NCBI RefSeq assembly: GCF_024323335.1
Contig: NC_066579.1
Coordinates: 360,096,665 to 360,160,664 of the forward strand
Direction: 5' to 3'
Length of the DNA stretch: 64,000 bases
DNA from: Lathyrus oleraceus
Lineage: Eukaryota; Streptophyta; Magnoliopsida; Fabales; Fabaceae
Positions 46,983-57,319 of the stretch are shown one piece after another (within the stretch, counting starts at the first letter, position 1; every line of letters starts with the position of its first letter). The notes below the pieces were generated by a model that worked only from the letters and a program-made list of their open reading frames with translations, searched no databases and was not told the DNA's origin. A program made the translations under genes and the position numbers.

Positions 46983-48710
46983 ATGGCTAACGAACCTAAA
47001 GGGGCTTACAATAGAGCTCCCGTTTTCAATGGTGAAAATTATAGTTATTGGAAAGACTGTATGCGGGTGCACATAAATTCCATAGATAGAAAAATATGGA
47101 ATGTTATTCTCAATGGTCCAATTCAAATAACCATGACCAATGAGAATAACGAAGTGGTGCCTAAGCCCGAAGCACAATGGACCGATGATGATGAAAAGAA
47201 ATACAATTATGATTGGAAAGCCAAAAATATCCTAATCTCCTCATTAGGTGTAGATGAATACTATCGTATATCCCATTGTCCTACTGCTAAGGCTATGTGG
47301 GATTCACTACAAATTGCCCATGAGGGGACGAATGATGTTAAATTGGCTAGAATCAATACACTAACACAAGAGTTTGATCTCTTTTTCATGGAGCAAGGGG
47401 AAACCATTGCTGACATGCAAAAGAGATTCACTCATCTCATCAATCGATTACATTCACTTGGTAGGCCTGTTTCCAATGATATTGCTACTAATAAAATCTT
47501 AAGATGTCTTAACAGGGAATGGCAGCCGAAAGTGACCGCCATCAAAGAGGCAAATGATCTTACCACATTGGACTTGACAACGTTGTTTGGTAAACTACAA
47601 GAGCACGAACAAGTTCTCTTGAGCCTGGAACAACACGAAAAGAAAGATAAGAAGGACAAAGCAAAGGTGAGTGAAAAGAAATCAATAGCTCTAAAGACTT
47701 CCTCCTCAAAGTCTCAAGCAAAAGAGCAAAGTGATTATTCATCGAGCGACGAAGAAGAAGAGGACAAGAGTGAAGATATGGGGCTGTTCGTTAAACGCTA
47801 CAACCGTTACGTGAGAAAGAACGGCATCCAACATTCCGAGAAGAACTTGGTAAACTTCCGGAAGCAATCTAGGTACTCTAAAAATGATGACTCAAAAGGA
47901 AAAATAACTAGAGGGTCGTGCTATAAGTGTGGAAAGCCGGGTCATTACAAACCGGACTGTCCGATGAACAAGAAGACAAAAGAAAAAGATTCATACAAAT
48001 CACACAAGAAACCATCAAAGCCAAGGAGAGCATACATAGCTTGGGAAAGCGATAGCGACTCCTCCGATGATGAAAGTTCTAGTGATGAAGATGAAAATGC
48101 AAATCTATGTCTCTCTGCTCATCAAAAGAACAAAAAGAAACAGGTACGACATGCTAAATATGAAAAATCCTCTAGTATGTCTCATCACGAATTGCAAACT
48201 GCTTTTGATACTTTACACTATGAAGCGAAAGAGGCCTTTAAAAGGCTTGCCTCAAACAAGAATTTTTTTTCTCATTTGGAACATAAAATTCAAGAATCCG
48301 AACGGAAACTTGAGGCACTTAAAGCTTCTATAGTGGAAAGCACAAAAACAAGTTATGAGGACCTTAGAAGTAGAATGATGAACTTGGGGTGTGATACTTG
48401 TTACATTTGGCAAGGTGAAGTAAGAAACCTAAAGGCCAAGCTTGACAAGGCTCTTGAGCCCAAGATTACTTTTGCTATCGACAAATCAAACTTTCGAAAA
48501 AGTATGGTTAATCCATATCAAAAATATAAATATGTTATAAAGGATGAAGATAGCAAAAGCAATCTTAATGTAAATTTCTCTTGTCTCTACTGTTGCAAGA
48601 AAGGCCACTCCATTGCTAAATGTAGATTTAGGAGATTTTTAGTTCCTAAAGGCATTTATCAATGGATGCCCAAATGCAACCATTTCGTTCCTCACCACAG
48701 GACCCAATAA
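46983..48710 (+). CDS. SIRE gag, 575 aa
   Basis: The ATG lies 20 bp after the Ogre-C target duplication, so the leader continues across the insertion. The N-terminal DUF4219/UBN2 gag region (APVFNGENYSYWKDCMRVHI, AMWDSLQIAHEGTNDVKLAR, TQEFDLFFMEQGETIADMQ) is followed by a Ser/Asp/Glu-rich linker. A CCHC knuckle CYKCGKPGHYKPDC lies near residue 315, a second acidic Ser-rich segment at about 350-370 and a second knuckle CLYCCKKGHSIAKC near 538. It forms the nucleocapsid of the particle. The frame ends with TAA at 48708. Pol continues in the same frame 18 bases later, so a gag-pol fusion would need read-through of this one stop. Confidence 0.9.
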   Translation: MANEPKGAYNRAPVFNGENYSYWKDCMRVHINSIDRKIWNVILNGPIQITMTNENNEVVPKPEAQWTDDDEKKYNYDWKAKNILISSLGVDEYYRISHCPTAKAMWDSLQIAHEGTNDVKLARINTLTQEFDLFFMEQGETIADMQKRFTHLINRLHSLGRPVSNDIATNKILRCLNREWQPKVTAIKEANDLTTLDLTTLFGKLQEHEQVLLSLEQHEKKDKKDKAKVSEKKSIALKTSSSKSQAKEQSDYSSSDEEEEDKSEDMGLFVKRYNRYVRKNGIQHSEKNLVNFRKQSRYSKNDDSKGKITRGSCYKCGKPGHYKPDCPMNKKTKEKDSYKSHKKPSKPRRAYIAWESDSDSSDDESSSDEDENANLCLSAHQKNKKKQVRHAKYEKSSSMSHHELQTAFDTLHYEAKEAFKRLASNKNFFSHLEHKIQESERKLEALKASIVESTKTSYEDLRSRMMNLGCDTCYIWQGEVRNLKAKLDKALEPKITFAIDKSNFRKSMVNPYQKYKYVIKDEDSKSNLNVNFSCLYCCKKGHSIAKCRFRRFLVPKGIYQWMPKCNHFVPHHRTQ

Positions 48711-51700
48711 GCAATTGGGTACCTTCTCTTGTTAATTATCTTGTCACAGGTACAATGCCTCGAGACTACCGAGAGAAGATGGGTTCTCGACAGTGGATGC
48801 TCAAGGCACATGTCAGGTGACATATCTCTCTTCATTGACTTTGTGGCTAAGAAGAAGGGATATGTAACTTATGGTGACAACAACCGTGGAGCAATACTTG
48901 GTAAAGGTAGTGTAGGTAACCCCTCTTCCACTACTATTTCTGATGTATTGCTTGTCGAAGGTCTTAAACACAATCTACTTAGCATCAGTCAATTATGTGA
49001 CAAAGGATACAATGTATCGTTTTCAAAAGATTGTTGCAAAATTGTACATAATGATGATAAGAAGAGTATGTTTAATGGCCTGCGTGTGAACAATGTCTAT
49101 ATGCTTGACTTAAATGAAGTATCGTTAACAAGTGACAAATGCCTTGTAACAATGAGTGAAGATTCATGGTTATGGCATAGGCGTTTAGCACATGTTAATT
49201 TCGATTTACTAAATAAAGTAGTCTCAAAAGATCTAGTCCTAGGTCTCCCCAAAATAAAATTCACCAAGGATCATCTTTGTGATGCTTGTCAAAAAGGGAA
49301 GCAAACGAGGATCTCATTTAAATCCAAAAATATCGTTTCAACAACGAGACCTCTCGAGCTTCTCCATATGGATTTATTTGGGCCATCTAGGATTAAAAGT
49401 CTAGGAGGAAACTATTACGATTTCGTAATAGTGGACGACTTTTCTCGATTTTGTTGGACTATTTTCTTAGTAAGCAAGAGCGATACGTTCGCCGCCTTTG
49501 AAAGATTTGCTAAGCTTTCCCAAAATAAACTAAATACAAACATTGTTGCAATTAGAAGCGATCATGGGGGTGAGTTCGAAAATCACTTATTTGAAGAATA
49601 TTGCGGTAACCATGGTATTGATCATAACTTCTCCGCTCCACATACTCCTCAACAAAATGGGGTTGTGGAGCGTAAAAATCGAATTTTGGAAGAATTGGGA
49701 AGAACAATGATCAATGAAAGTGGCTTACCGAAATATTTTTGGGCCGACGCCATTAGTACGGCTTGTTATGTTATGAATAGGGTGCTCATTCGCCCCATTC
49801 TAAACAAAACACCGTATGAACTTTTAAAAGGGCGAAAGCCAAATGTTTCTCACTTACATGTCTTTGGCTGCAAATGTTTTGTATTGAACAATGAAAAGGA
49901 AAACTTAGGAAAATTCGATTCCAAGGCCGACAAAGGTATCTTCCTCGGATACTCTCAATCTAGCAAAGCATATAGAATATACAACAAACGATTACTTGCT
50001 GTAGAAGAGTCTGTACATGTCACTTTTGATGAATCCAATCCGAGAAACGTCGGAAAGGGTAGTGTTTTTCATGGTGCAGGTACATCTACCGAAGACATAC
50101 TCAAAGGTGGCGAGCCAGGGATTGATCAACCCGACATAGTCAAAATTGAGGAGGACAAAGATGTACACCATGAGGAAACCGAGGTAGTTCATCCGCCTTC
50201 AAACGATGATCTCCCTCAAGCTTGGAAGTCTTCCAAAGACCATCCAATCGACAACATTCTCAGAGATATCTCAAAGGGTGTAACAACTCGATCTAAGCTA
50301 AGTAATTTCTGTTATCACTTCGCTTTCGTTTCGCAGATGGAACTTAAAAACCCTAAAGAAGCCCTACTCGATGAACACTGGTTTTTATCAATGCAGGAGG
50401 AACTTAATCAGTTCACCAGAAATGAGGTTTGGGACCTTGTCCCTCCTCCGCAAGATCATCGAGTAATCGGCACCCGATGGGTGTTTAGGAATAAGCTGGA
50501 CGAAAACGGGGTAATAACCCGTAATAAGGCGCGTTTAGTCGCGCAAGGGTATAACCAAGAGGAAGGCATCGACTATGAGGAAACTTATGCGCCGGTTGCC
50601 CGACTCGAGGCTATACGCCTTCTCCTTGCCTTCGCCTGTGCGAAAGACTTTAAGCTATTCCAAATGGATGTCAAGAGTGCGTTCCTTAACGGTCACATAA
50701 ATGAAGAGGTTTATGTCGCACAACCTCCGGGTTTCGAGTCCCATGAGTATCCTGATCATGTTTATAAACTAAAAAGGGCTTTGTATGGCCTCAAACAAGC
50801 TCCTAGAGCTTGGTATGAGAGACTAAGCAAATTCTTACTCGATCAAGGCTACTCAAGAGGAAAGGTTGACACAACCCTCTTCATTAAACGTCAAGGAAAG
50901 CACTTGATATTAGTGAAAATCTATGTAGATGATATCATATTTGGATCTACTAACATGAATCTTGTGAGAGAATTTTCTGACCTTATGCAGGGCGAATTCG
51001 AGATGAGTATGATGGGGGAGCTCACATACTTTCTCGGTCTGCAAACTAAACAGCTCAAAGAAGGAACTTTCGTGAGCCAAACAAAGTACTGTTTGGACCT
51101 TATCAAGAGATTTGACATGGCAAAAGCTAAGGCCATAGACACCCCCATGCCTACTTGTACAAACTTGAACAAAGATGAAGACGGTAAGGAAGTAGATGTA
51201 AAACGGTATAGAGGTATGATTGGTTCACTCCTTTATCTTACTGCTTCTCGTCCCGATATTATGTTTAGCGTATGCATGTGCGCAAGATATCAATCATGTC
51301 CCAAGGAATCCCATTTAAAAGCCGTTAAACGAATACTTCGATACCTATCCGGTACTCCGAAGTATGGACTATGGTATTCCAAAGGTAATGATTGTTCATT
51401 GGTAGGCTTCTCCGATTCCGATTTTGCCGGCTGCAAATCGGATAGGAAGAGCACCAGTGGCACTTGTCACTTATTTTCAAACTCTTTGGTCAGTTGGCAT
51501 AGCAAGAAACAGGTTTCAGTTGCTTTGTCAATCGCCGAAGCGGAATACGTTGCCGCCGGTAGTTGTTGTGCCCAAATCCTATGGATTAAGCAACAACTAT
51601 TGGATTTTAACCTCAAACTTGAACGTATTCCCATTTTTTGTGACAATACAAGTGCCATTAACCTGACCAAGAATCCTGTGCTACATTCTCGCACCAAACA

Positions 51701-51878
51701 TATCGAAATTCGACACCACTTTCTTCGGGATCATGTAGAGAAAGGTGACATTGTATTTGAACGTGTCAATACTGAAAATCAACTAGCGGACATTTTCACA
51801 AAGCCGCTAGCCACTGAACCTTTCTTTCATATCCGCCGAGAACTTGGGATTCTCGATATTTCGGAACGGGCACTATAA
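48711..51878 (+). CDS. SIRE pol: protease, integrase, RT, RNase H (about 1050 aa)
   Basis: Open from the codon after the gag stop to 51878 in the gag frame. Protease DSG sits in WVLDSGCSRHM. The integrase HHCC region starts LWHRRLAHVN; the core has LLHMDLFGPSR, AIRSDHGGEFENH and TPQQNGVVERKNRI, with all three acidic residues present. RT has WELV-type WDLVPPPQDHRVIGTRWVF, QMDVKSAFLNGHINEEVYVA, LYGLKQAPRAWYERL and YVDD at about 50927. RNase H has SDSDFAGCKSDRKSTSGTC, SIAEAEYVAAGSCC, HIEIRHHFLRDHVEKG and LADIFTKPLA. No internal stop or frameshift seen. Whether it starts by read-through or at a non-ATG codon cannot be decided here. Confidence 0.92.
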   Translation, partial: AIGYLLLLIILSQVQCLETTERRWVLDSGCSRHMSGDISLFIDFVAKKKGYVTYGDNNRGAILGKGSVGNPSSTTISDVLLVEGLKHNLLSISQLCDKGYNVSFSKDCCKIVHNDDKKSMFNGLRVNNVYMLDLNEVSLTSDKCLVTMSEDSWLWHRRLAHVNFDLLNKVVSKDLVLGLPKIKFTKDHLCDACQKGKQTRISFKSKNIVSTTRPLELLHMDLFGPSRIKSLGGNYYDFVIVDDFSRFCWTIFLVSKSDTFAAFERFAKLSQNKLNTNIVAIRSDHGGEFENHLFEEYCGNHGIDHNFSAPHTPQQNGVVERKNRILEELGRTMINESGLPKYFWADAISTACYVMNRVLIRPILNKTPYELLKGRKPNVSHLHVFGCKCFVLNNEKENLGKFDSKADKGIFLGYSQSSKAYRIYNKRLLAVEESVHVTFDESNPRNVGKGSVFHGAGTSTEDILKGGEPGIDQPDIVKIEEDKDVHHEETEVVHPPSNDDLPQAWKSSKDHPIDNILRDISKGVTTRSKLSNFCYHFAFVSQMELKNPKEALLDEHWFLSMQEELNQFTRNEVWDLVPPPQDHRVIGTRWVFRNKLDENGVITRNKARLVAQGYNQEEGIDYEETYAPVARLEAIRLLLAFACAKDFKLFQMDVKSAFLNGHINEEVYVAQPPGFESHEYPDHVYKLKRALYGLKQAPRAWYERLSKFLLDQGYSRGKVDTTLFIKRQGKHLILVKIYVDDIIFGSTNMNLVREFSDLMQGEFEMSMMGELTYFLGLQTKQLKEGTFVSQTKYCLDLIKRFDMAKAKAIDTPMPTCTNLNKDEDGKEVDVKRYRGMIGSLLYLTASRPDIMFSVCMCARYQSCPKESHLKAVKRILRYLSGTPKYGLWYSKGNDCSLVGFSDSDFAGCKSDRKSTSGTCHLFSNSLVSWHSKKQVSVALSIAEAEYVAAGSCCAQILWIKQQLLDFNLKLERIPIFCDNTSAINLTKNPVLHSRTKHIEIRHHFLRDHVEKGDIVFERVNTENQLADIFTKPLATEPFFHIRRELGILDISERAL

Positions 51879-52464
51879 TCTGTTGTTTTACCTTATTCCA
51901 TATAAGAGTTCAACCTTGTACTTCTAACAAATCAATGTCGTTGCAAGCACAAGTTTACCGTTCACCAAGTCACTCTGGCATCGAGGTGATACTGTTCCTC
52001 TCTTTCTCTCTCTGCAAAGTCTCATGATTAAAATAGTTATACCTCATAATGATGTTGTTTATATATACATGATATCTCTCTTTGGATGTTTATTGCTGTA
52101 TGAATTGTTATTTATGCATCAAACCTGTCAACGCATGTGCTAAATAGTGAAAAATTGAAATTTGGACTGTATGAGTCGACCGCAGCAGGGCTATGGTCGA
52201 CGCACGCTTAATAAATTCTGTATTTTCTCAAAAATCAAACAGTATGCGTCGACGCATACAAAGGTATGGTCGACGCATCGCTCGAAAATTTTGTTTTTCT
52301 GCAGAAAAATTTAAATCGTTTCATGCATTTCCATTCAAAAATCATCATTAAGTGTGCATTTACATTCCATCACCTTTCAAACTACCCACTACCTTGTAAC
52401 TTGCATCTACCTAGTGGCTATTGTTCCTTGATCTTCTATCTTCCCAAAACCCTAATCTGTCCTC

Positions 52465-52472
52465 TATAAATA
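52465..52472 (+). promoter_or_regulatory. Internal TATA box upstream of env-like ORF
   Basis: CCTCTATAAATAGGGAG lies 90 bases before the ATG at 52562, with a CT/A-rich leader between. Upstream at 52170-52280 are GAGTCGACC and several GTCGACGCA motifs, like those before the LTR TATA box. Confidence 0.55.
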
Positions 52473-52561
52473 GGGAGAAACCTCTCTCTAGCAGAATCAC
52501 TCTCAAAACCCTTTGCAAACCTTCACTCTATACCCAAACACTTAGCTTCAAACCTGCTCAT

Positions 52562-54070
52562 ATGGCTACCACATCACGCAGACCCTCCGGTAAGAGATCC
52601 CGAGAATCATCCGCCGCATCTCTCCCCATATCTGCTGTATCGCTCGTTCCACCCGCTCGCGTCAAAACCTTCAACAAAGATATCGGCAAAAGAGGAGTTG
52701 TGCAACAACATGCGTTCTACAAACTTACCGCCGAACGCATGCACCTCGCTGAAATCATGGCTCTGCTGCAGCATCAAGGCTTTATCAACTTCTTGGAATG
52801 CAACACTAAATACAGTGAAGACTTAGTCCGAGTGTTCTACGCCGGCCTTCATGACAACTTTCGCGGGCACAAGTTTCACTCCAGAATTGGCCCGACAAAG
52901 GTATCGCTTAAATCAAATATCTGGAACCAATATTTTGATATGTCTGTGGATGATGCTGAAAATCCTCTACCTGAGGTAACTGACTCTCACCAAATAGATG
53001 GCTACGAGTTTAAGAGTGCATTGAATGACATGCTGAAACGACCATATCCTGATCAGTTTGTGAACAGTGACACGTTCCCACGAACTGTCACTGCCGGCAA
53101 GCTGAAAGCCGGAGAACGGATTCTTCAGTGGATTGTCTCACGCATCCTGCGACCAAAGAAGGGCGGCCTCTCCAGAGTCGAACAGGCCGAGGTTCATCTC
53201 ATTTACATTCTAAAAAATAAGAAGAAAATCAACTGGCCCTACTACATTGCCAGTAGAATGTTCAGTCTACGTGATTCCGGACGAGGAACGGCTCTTGCCT
53301 ACGGATCCTTCATTCAAGAGGTCCTTACTGCAGCTAACGTTAATCATCCGTCTTTCCCGTAAACTTCCATCTCATCTGACAAAGAGTTCAGCACAAAAAC
53401 TATGTCTATGATGGGATATCTTTTGTGCGATGAGCGGAGAATGTATAAGTTTGTTCGAAGAGGAAATGTTCCTGCAGATGATGACAGTGATGCAAGCGAA
53501 GAACAAGAAGATGAAGAGGAAAATGAAGAAAAGGAAGCCAGACACGCTTTTGATCACAATGGTGGAGATGATAGTCCTCCACCCGTTGACACTCACGACT
53601 ACTCCGACTCCGCTTGGGTTCAGCAGTCGCATTCAACTGAAGAAGATGTTCCACGCTGGGGTGGCTGGGGTGACTGGCAACATACGGGCTGGTCAACTCA
53701 ACATCAATTCTACCGGCCGTATCACCAAGATGATGAAGAATCTCCTCGGTCCCCTCCACAGCAAGCAGACTCTTCAGAACTGATGGATATGATGCAAAAT
53801 ATGCAGATCGCTCAACAGTCCTTCATGCAAACTCAAGATGAGCGCTATGCTCATATTAATGAGCAACTTCAAGCCCAAAATGAGGGTCTCGACACCTTCT
53901 CTACAAGCATGAATGACCGGTATGCAGCCTTTTCGGCATCATTTGAACTTCAGGAAAAGTCGATCGACGAGAGTCTCAAGCATCTGAACGGTGTTACCGA
54001 ATACCTATCATCTCTGGCTGACCCCTACAAAAACCCGGGCATTTGTTATCATCCAGGACATCGCCATTAG
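52562..54070 (+). pseudogene. SIRE 3' env-like ORF, one in-frame stop
   Basis: SIRE elements carry an extra ORF after pol, often called env-like; function is not established. The ATG at 52562 (ATGGCTACCACATC) opens a basic N-terminus, then a conserved plant transposon-protein region (KRGVVQQHAFYKLTAERM, RGHKFHSRIGPTKVSLKSNI, IVSRILRPKKGGLSRVEQAE). A TAA at 53360 interrupts. The same frame resumes through an acidic segment (53478-53550), a Pro/Gln/Trp-rich part and a C-terminal coiled-coil-like stretch (DERYAHINEQLQAQNEGLD). I see no obvious signal peptide or transmembrane helix, so an envelope role has no support in the sequence. The frame upstream to 52421 is open but lacks similarity and contains the TATA box. 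Confidence 0.75.
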
Positions 54071-54331
54071 GACATAGACATTCATATGCACGTTGTAGTT
54101 TGACTGTTATTTTGGATGTATTCAGTTCTCTATTTTACTTGTTCTTAATTAATGACTATTGCTCAGAAATGATATTCGTGTGATATTATTATCTGTTTGT
54201 GTTATTTCCTGTGAAATTTCCCTGTTATGTTGTCAAAGGGGGAGAAAAGTGTACAAACCAGGCAGCCAAAAATGCCCACAACTAACAGTCGCTTTCTGCA
54301 GATAGCCTTAGTTTACAAAAGAAAGGGGGAG
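54071..54331 (+). other. SIRE 3' untranslated region and polypurine tract
   Basis: Non-coding; ends in AAAAGAAAGGGGGAG (54317-54331), a convincing polypurine tract immediately before TGTGCAAAATG, the expected LTR start. An additional GGGGGAGAAAAG purine block lies at 54237-54248. Confidence 0.7.
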
Positions 54332-57319
54332 TGTGCAAAATGTGTCAATTCCTAAAACCTCATCAACACACCAAAAAAATGGCCATGAGATTTATCATAG
54401 GTCAATCAAGGTCAAAGGACCTTGGAGAAAAAATTTCAGAATTTTTAGAGATTTAAAAGTATTTTTAAACAATTAAAAATATTCACAAAATCAATTAAAT
54501 CATGAAAAATATTAATAATGATCCAAAAAATAATTTTAATTCAAAATATGAAATAGGATTTTATTTAAAATGTTTTGGTGAAACTCTCATATTTTTTGGA
54601 TCAATATTAAAATTAATATGAATTAATGAAAATAAAAGGAATAAAACAAAAATCAGAAAATGTGAAAAAATGTGAGCCACTTGATCTCCCTCATTAATTG
54701 AGGTGGCAGATCAAGTGTCCTAAAAGGCGCATTCCACCAAACACACGAGTCAGCACGCTGCAGGGATGGTAATCACAATGGACGCGTGAGATTAAAACAT
54801 TTCAACTTGATCATGTGGTTCGAGACGTGCCAACACACGACCGGAGCTGTAACTTCGGTCTTCTTCTCCGGTGGACCTCACCGGACTGGTCCACCTTCAA
54901 CCATCACCAAAATAAAAAAGGAGGACATGATCTGAAAGAAAAAATGGCGTAGAGCACGAATCTGACCTCAATTTCAACTAACTCCACATATATAGAAAGA
55001 TATTAGGAGTCGAATTTTGAGGTGTGTCAACTGAGTTGCTTCAATTTGACCTCTAAGGAACTCAATCTTCTTTCCTACATTGGTAGGACTTCAGACAACT
55101 AAAGATCCAAGACAATTGAGTAGAATTGAGTGAGAATCGAAGAAATGAAGTTTTCTGAAAATTACCTTTAATGCTATGCAGTTCTTGATGTGGCTTGCTC
55201 CAAACACAATCTGATCACACTTGAGAAGCTAGCAAGAAGTGACTAGAGAGGTTGAAAGGCTTTGGATCCTGGAGTTCTTGAATCTCCAACAGTTGAGATT
55301 CAAACTCAAATTTCAAATTGAAATTTCTCAGGTTTTCCTTTAGAATGAGAGGGTTTCAATGGGGGGAAAAGTTGTCGCACAAAGTGTTGTTCAAATGAGC
55401 TCAGAGGCCTTCTATTTATAGCCAAATGGAATGATATTTGCACACTTTAAAAATCTGTCCAAAATTAGCAATGTTGATGGCACGAGTGCATGGGCATGTA
55501 CAAGATGTAAAGACAAAGCGTCAGACAAAATACGATCGCAAGTTTCGATGATGACAAAAGACCATCATGCACGTCTACAAACAAATGCAAAACATTACCC
55601 ATCATATCCTTTCCTACGCTTATCTAAATCTATTATAATGTTTAAGAACATATGTGGACAAAGTGTGATCATGACGAAATGCATGAAAATCACAAAACAC
55701 AGATTTCTGCAGATTTGGAGACTTTGAGTCGACCATAAGGGTCAGCTCATAGCTCACGGGTCAGCGCAAAACTCAGCCAAATTGGAGATTTGTTAGCGCA
55801 TGCGTGTTTGAGTCGACCATAAGGGTCGGCGCATAACTCACGGGTTAGCGCATAAAACCCTTGAGTCGACCAGAGGTCGGCGCATGGCATAATGATGCTA
55901 TCCATGGGTCAGCGCATGAAACCTTGGGTCGACCATAGGGGTCGGCGCATTTCCCACGGCTCAGCGCACGCCGACCTATGGTCGACCGCTCGTGCGTAAA
56001 CTCAGTTTTCTGAGTACTTTTCACTGTTTGAAAAGCTGTTATTTTTGGTTGGTTTGCCAGTTACTATAAATAGAAGTCAAAACACTTTTATCAACCAACA
56101 TTTGTCAATTTGAATTCAAGTGTTCAAGGAAACAAGAAAGAGTGAAAAAGGTGTCCAAGACTCATCATCTTCATCTTCAACGTTTCACAACACATCAACT
56201 ACACACAATCATTTTTGATGTGGTTCGTGATCGATTAAAGGTGATAAGGTTCGAAGCTGTGATCGAAGAATCCGGTTCGGGTTGAAGCTTGTGGCAGGTT
56301 CTTTCTTGAATAAAACCGTTAGGGTTTTGTCCTCCAATACCGGTTTGTGTTTGGGGGTTTTTGGACGAATTGCTTCATCAATATTCAGCTGAGCGAAGGT
56401 GATTGAGAAGAGGAAGTCTTCATCAGTCTAGTAGCGGATTCGGTGATATTGAAGTGAAGGATTCGGATTCGATTCGTTGTATTTGAGATCAGCCGAGCCG
56501 AGGGTTTGAAGAACGGAAGATTCTTCAACAAAGGGGCTGGAATCGGAGGTCTAGCAACAACGATCGAAGGTCTTGATTCATCTTGAATCAAGGAACAAGG
56601 ATAGGAAGCATCATTCAACACATTGGAAGTTCTGTTGTTTACTTGCTTTGCAATCCTTGTATAAACGGTTAAATTTCACAGGTGATATCTAATTAAATCA
56701 TCTCAATTCTAAGTTTAGAATTGAGGGAAGACGTACCCTGAAGCGAGGACGGCGGGGGAACTGCCTCATCAAATCTCTGTCTTCTTTAATTTTCTGCATA
56801 AGTGTTTTTCAGCTTAAAAATTAAGTGATTTTAGTTTAAGCAATTTTACCAAACGTTGATATAAGTTGAGTAAGAGATTAAGACTGCAGTTTGAATCCAA
56901 AGTACAATAGTATATTGTACTAGATAAATTTGAATTACTTACTCAACTCAAATATCACTTGGAGTGTTTATGCACACCAAGTGTTTGTTAATTTGCATAA
57001 GCCAAAGTTGTCTTAAGTTTACATCCAGTTTAATTTGGTATTTTGGATCATTGGAACTAGGCTTGCTAGTAAGTGAAATATATCATTGAGTGTGCAATTA
57101 GTGTAGTGATTTGTATTTCACTTTATCTCTAATCCATTAGCTTAACGCATATCCGGTTTTCCAATAACGGTTCGTTTTTAGACTAAAATTTTCCTCGGCC
57201 GCTTCCGCACTTAAAACAAATTTTCAAAACCAATTTTCTTTTAAATTGGCAGCGCCGATTCAAGTTTTTAATTGGGATCTATTCAACCCCCCCTTCTAGA
57301 TCCGTGCCATAGTCTAACA
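54332..57319 (+). repeat. SIRE 3' LTR (chimeric)
   Basis: Starts TGTGCAAAATG after the purine tract. From about 54345 it is antisense Ogre LTR (similar to 24040 down to about 22990 of Ogre-A, and near-identical to 32372-33450). From about 55765 it is SIRE-type. It ends GTGCCATAGTCTAACA, followed by Ogre-B U3 sequence. Frames such as 56385-56621 are LTR by-products. Confidence 0.85.

Larger units (their letters stand above)
32372..57319 (+). mobile_element. SIRE-type Ty1/copia element with chimeric LTRs, host of Ogre-C
   Basis: LTR copies are at 32372-35346 and about 54350-57319. It has a copia PBS, gag, pol, a 3' env-like ORF and a polypurine tract. Ogre-C (35383-46957) sits between PBS and gag start. 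Gag and pol are each long and open. The right LTR ends TCTAACA followed by CAAGA. No matching CAAGA and no TG terminus exists at the left because the 5' LTR merges into Ogre-B LTR sequence. Without Ogre-C the element is about 13.4 kb. Confidence 0.85.

Noticed and set aside
52421..54070. Possible retroviral envelope glycoprotein
   Set aside because: No signal peptide, no transmembrane segment and no cysteine-rich ectodomain visible; only the position after pol supports the env-like name.
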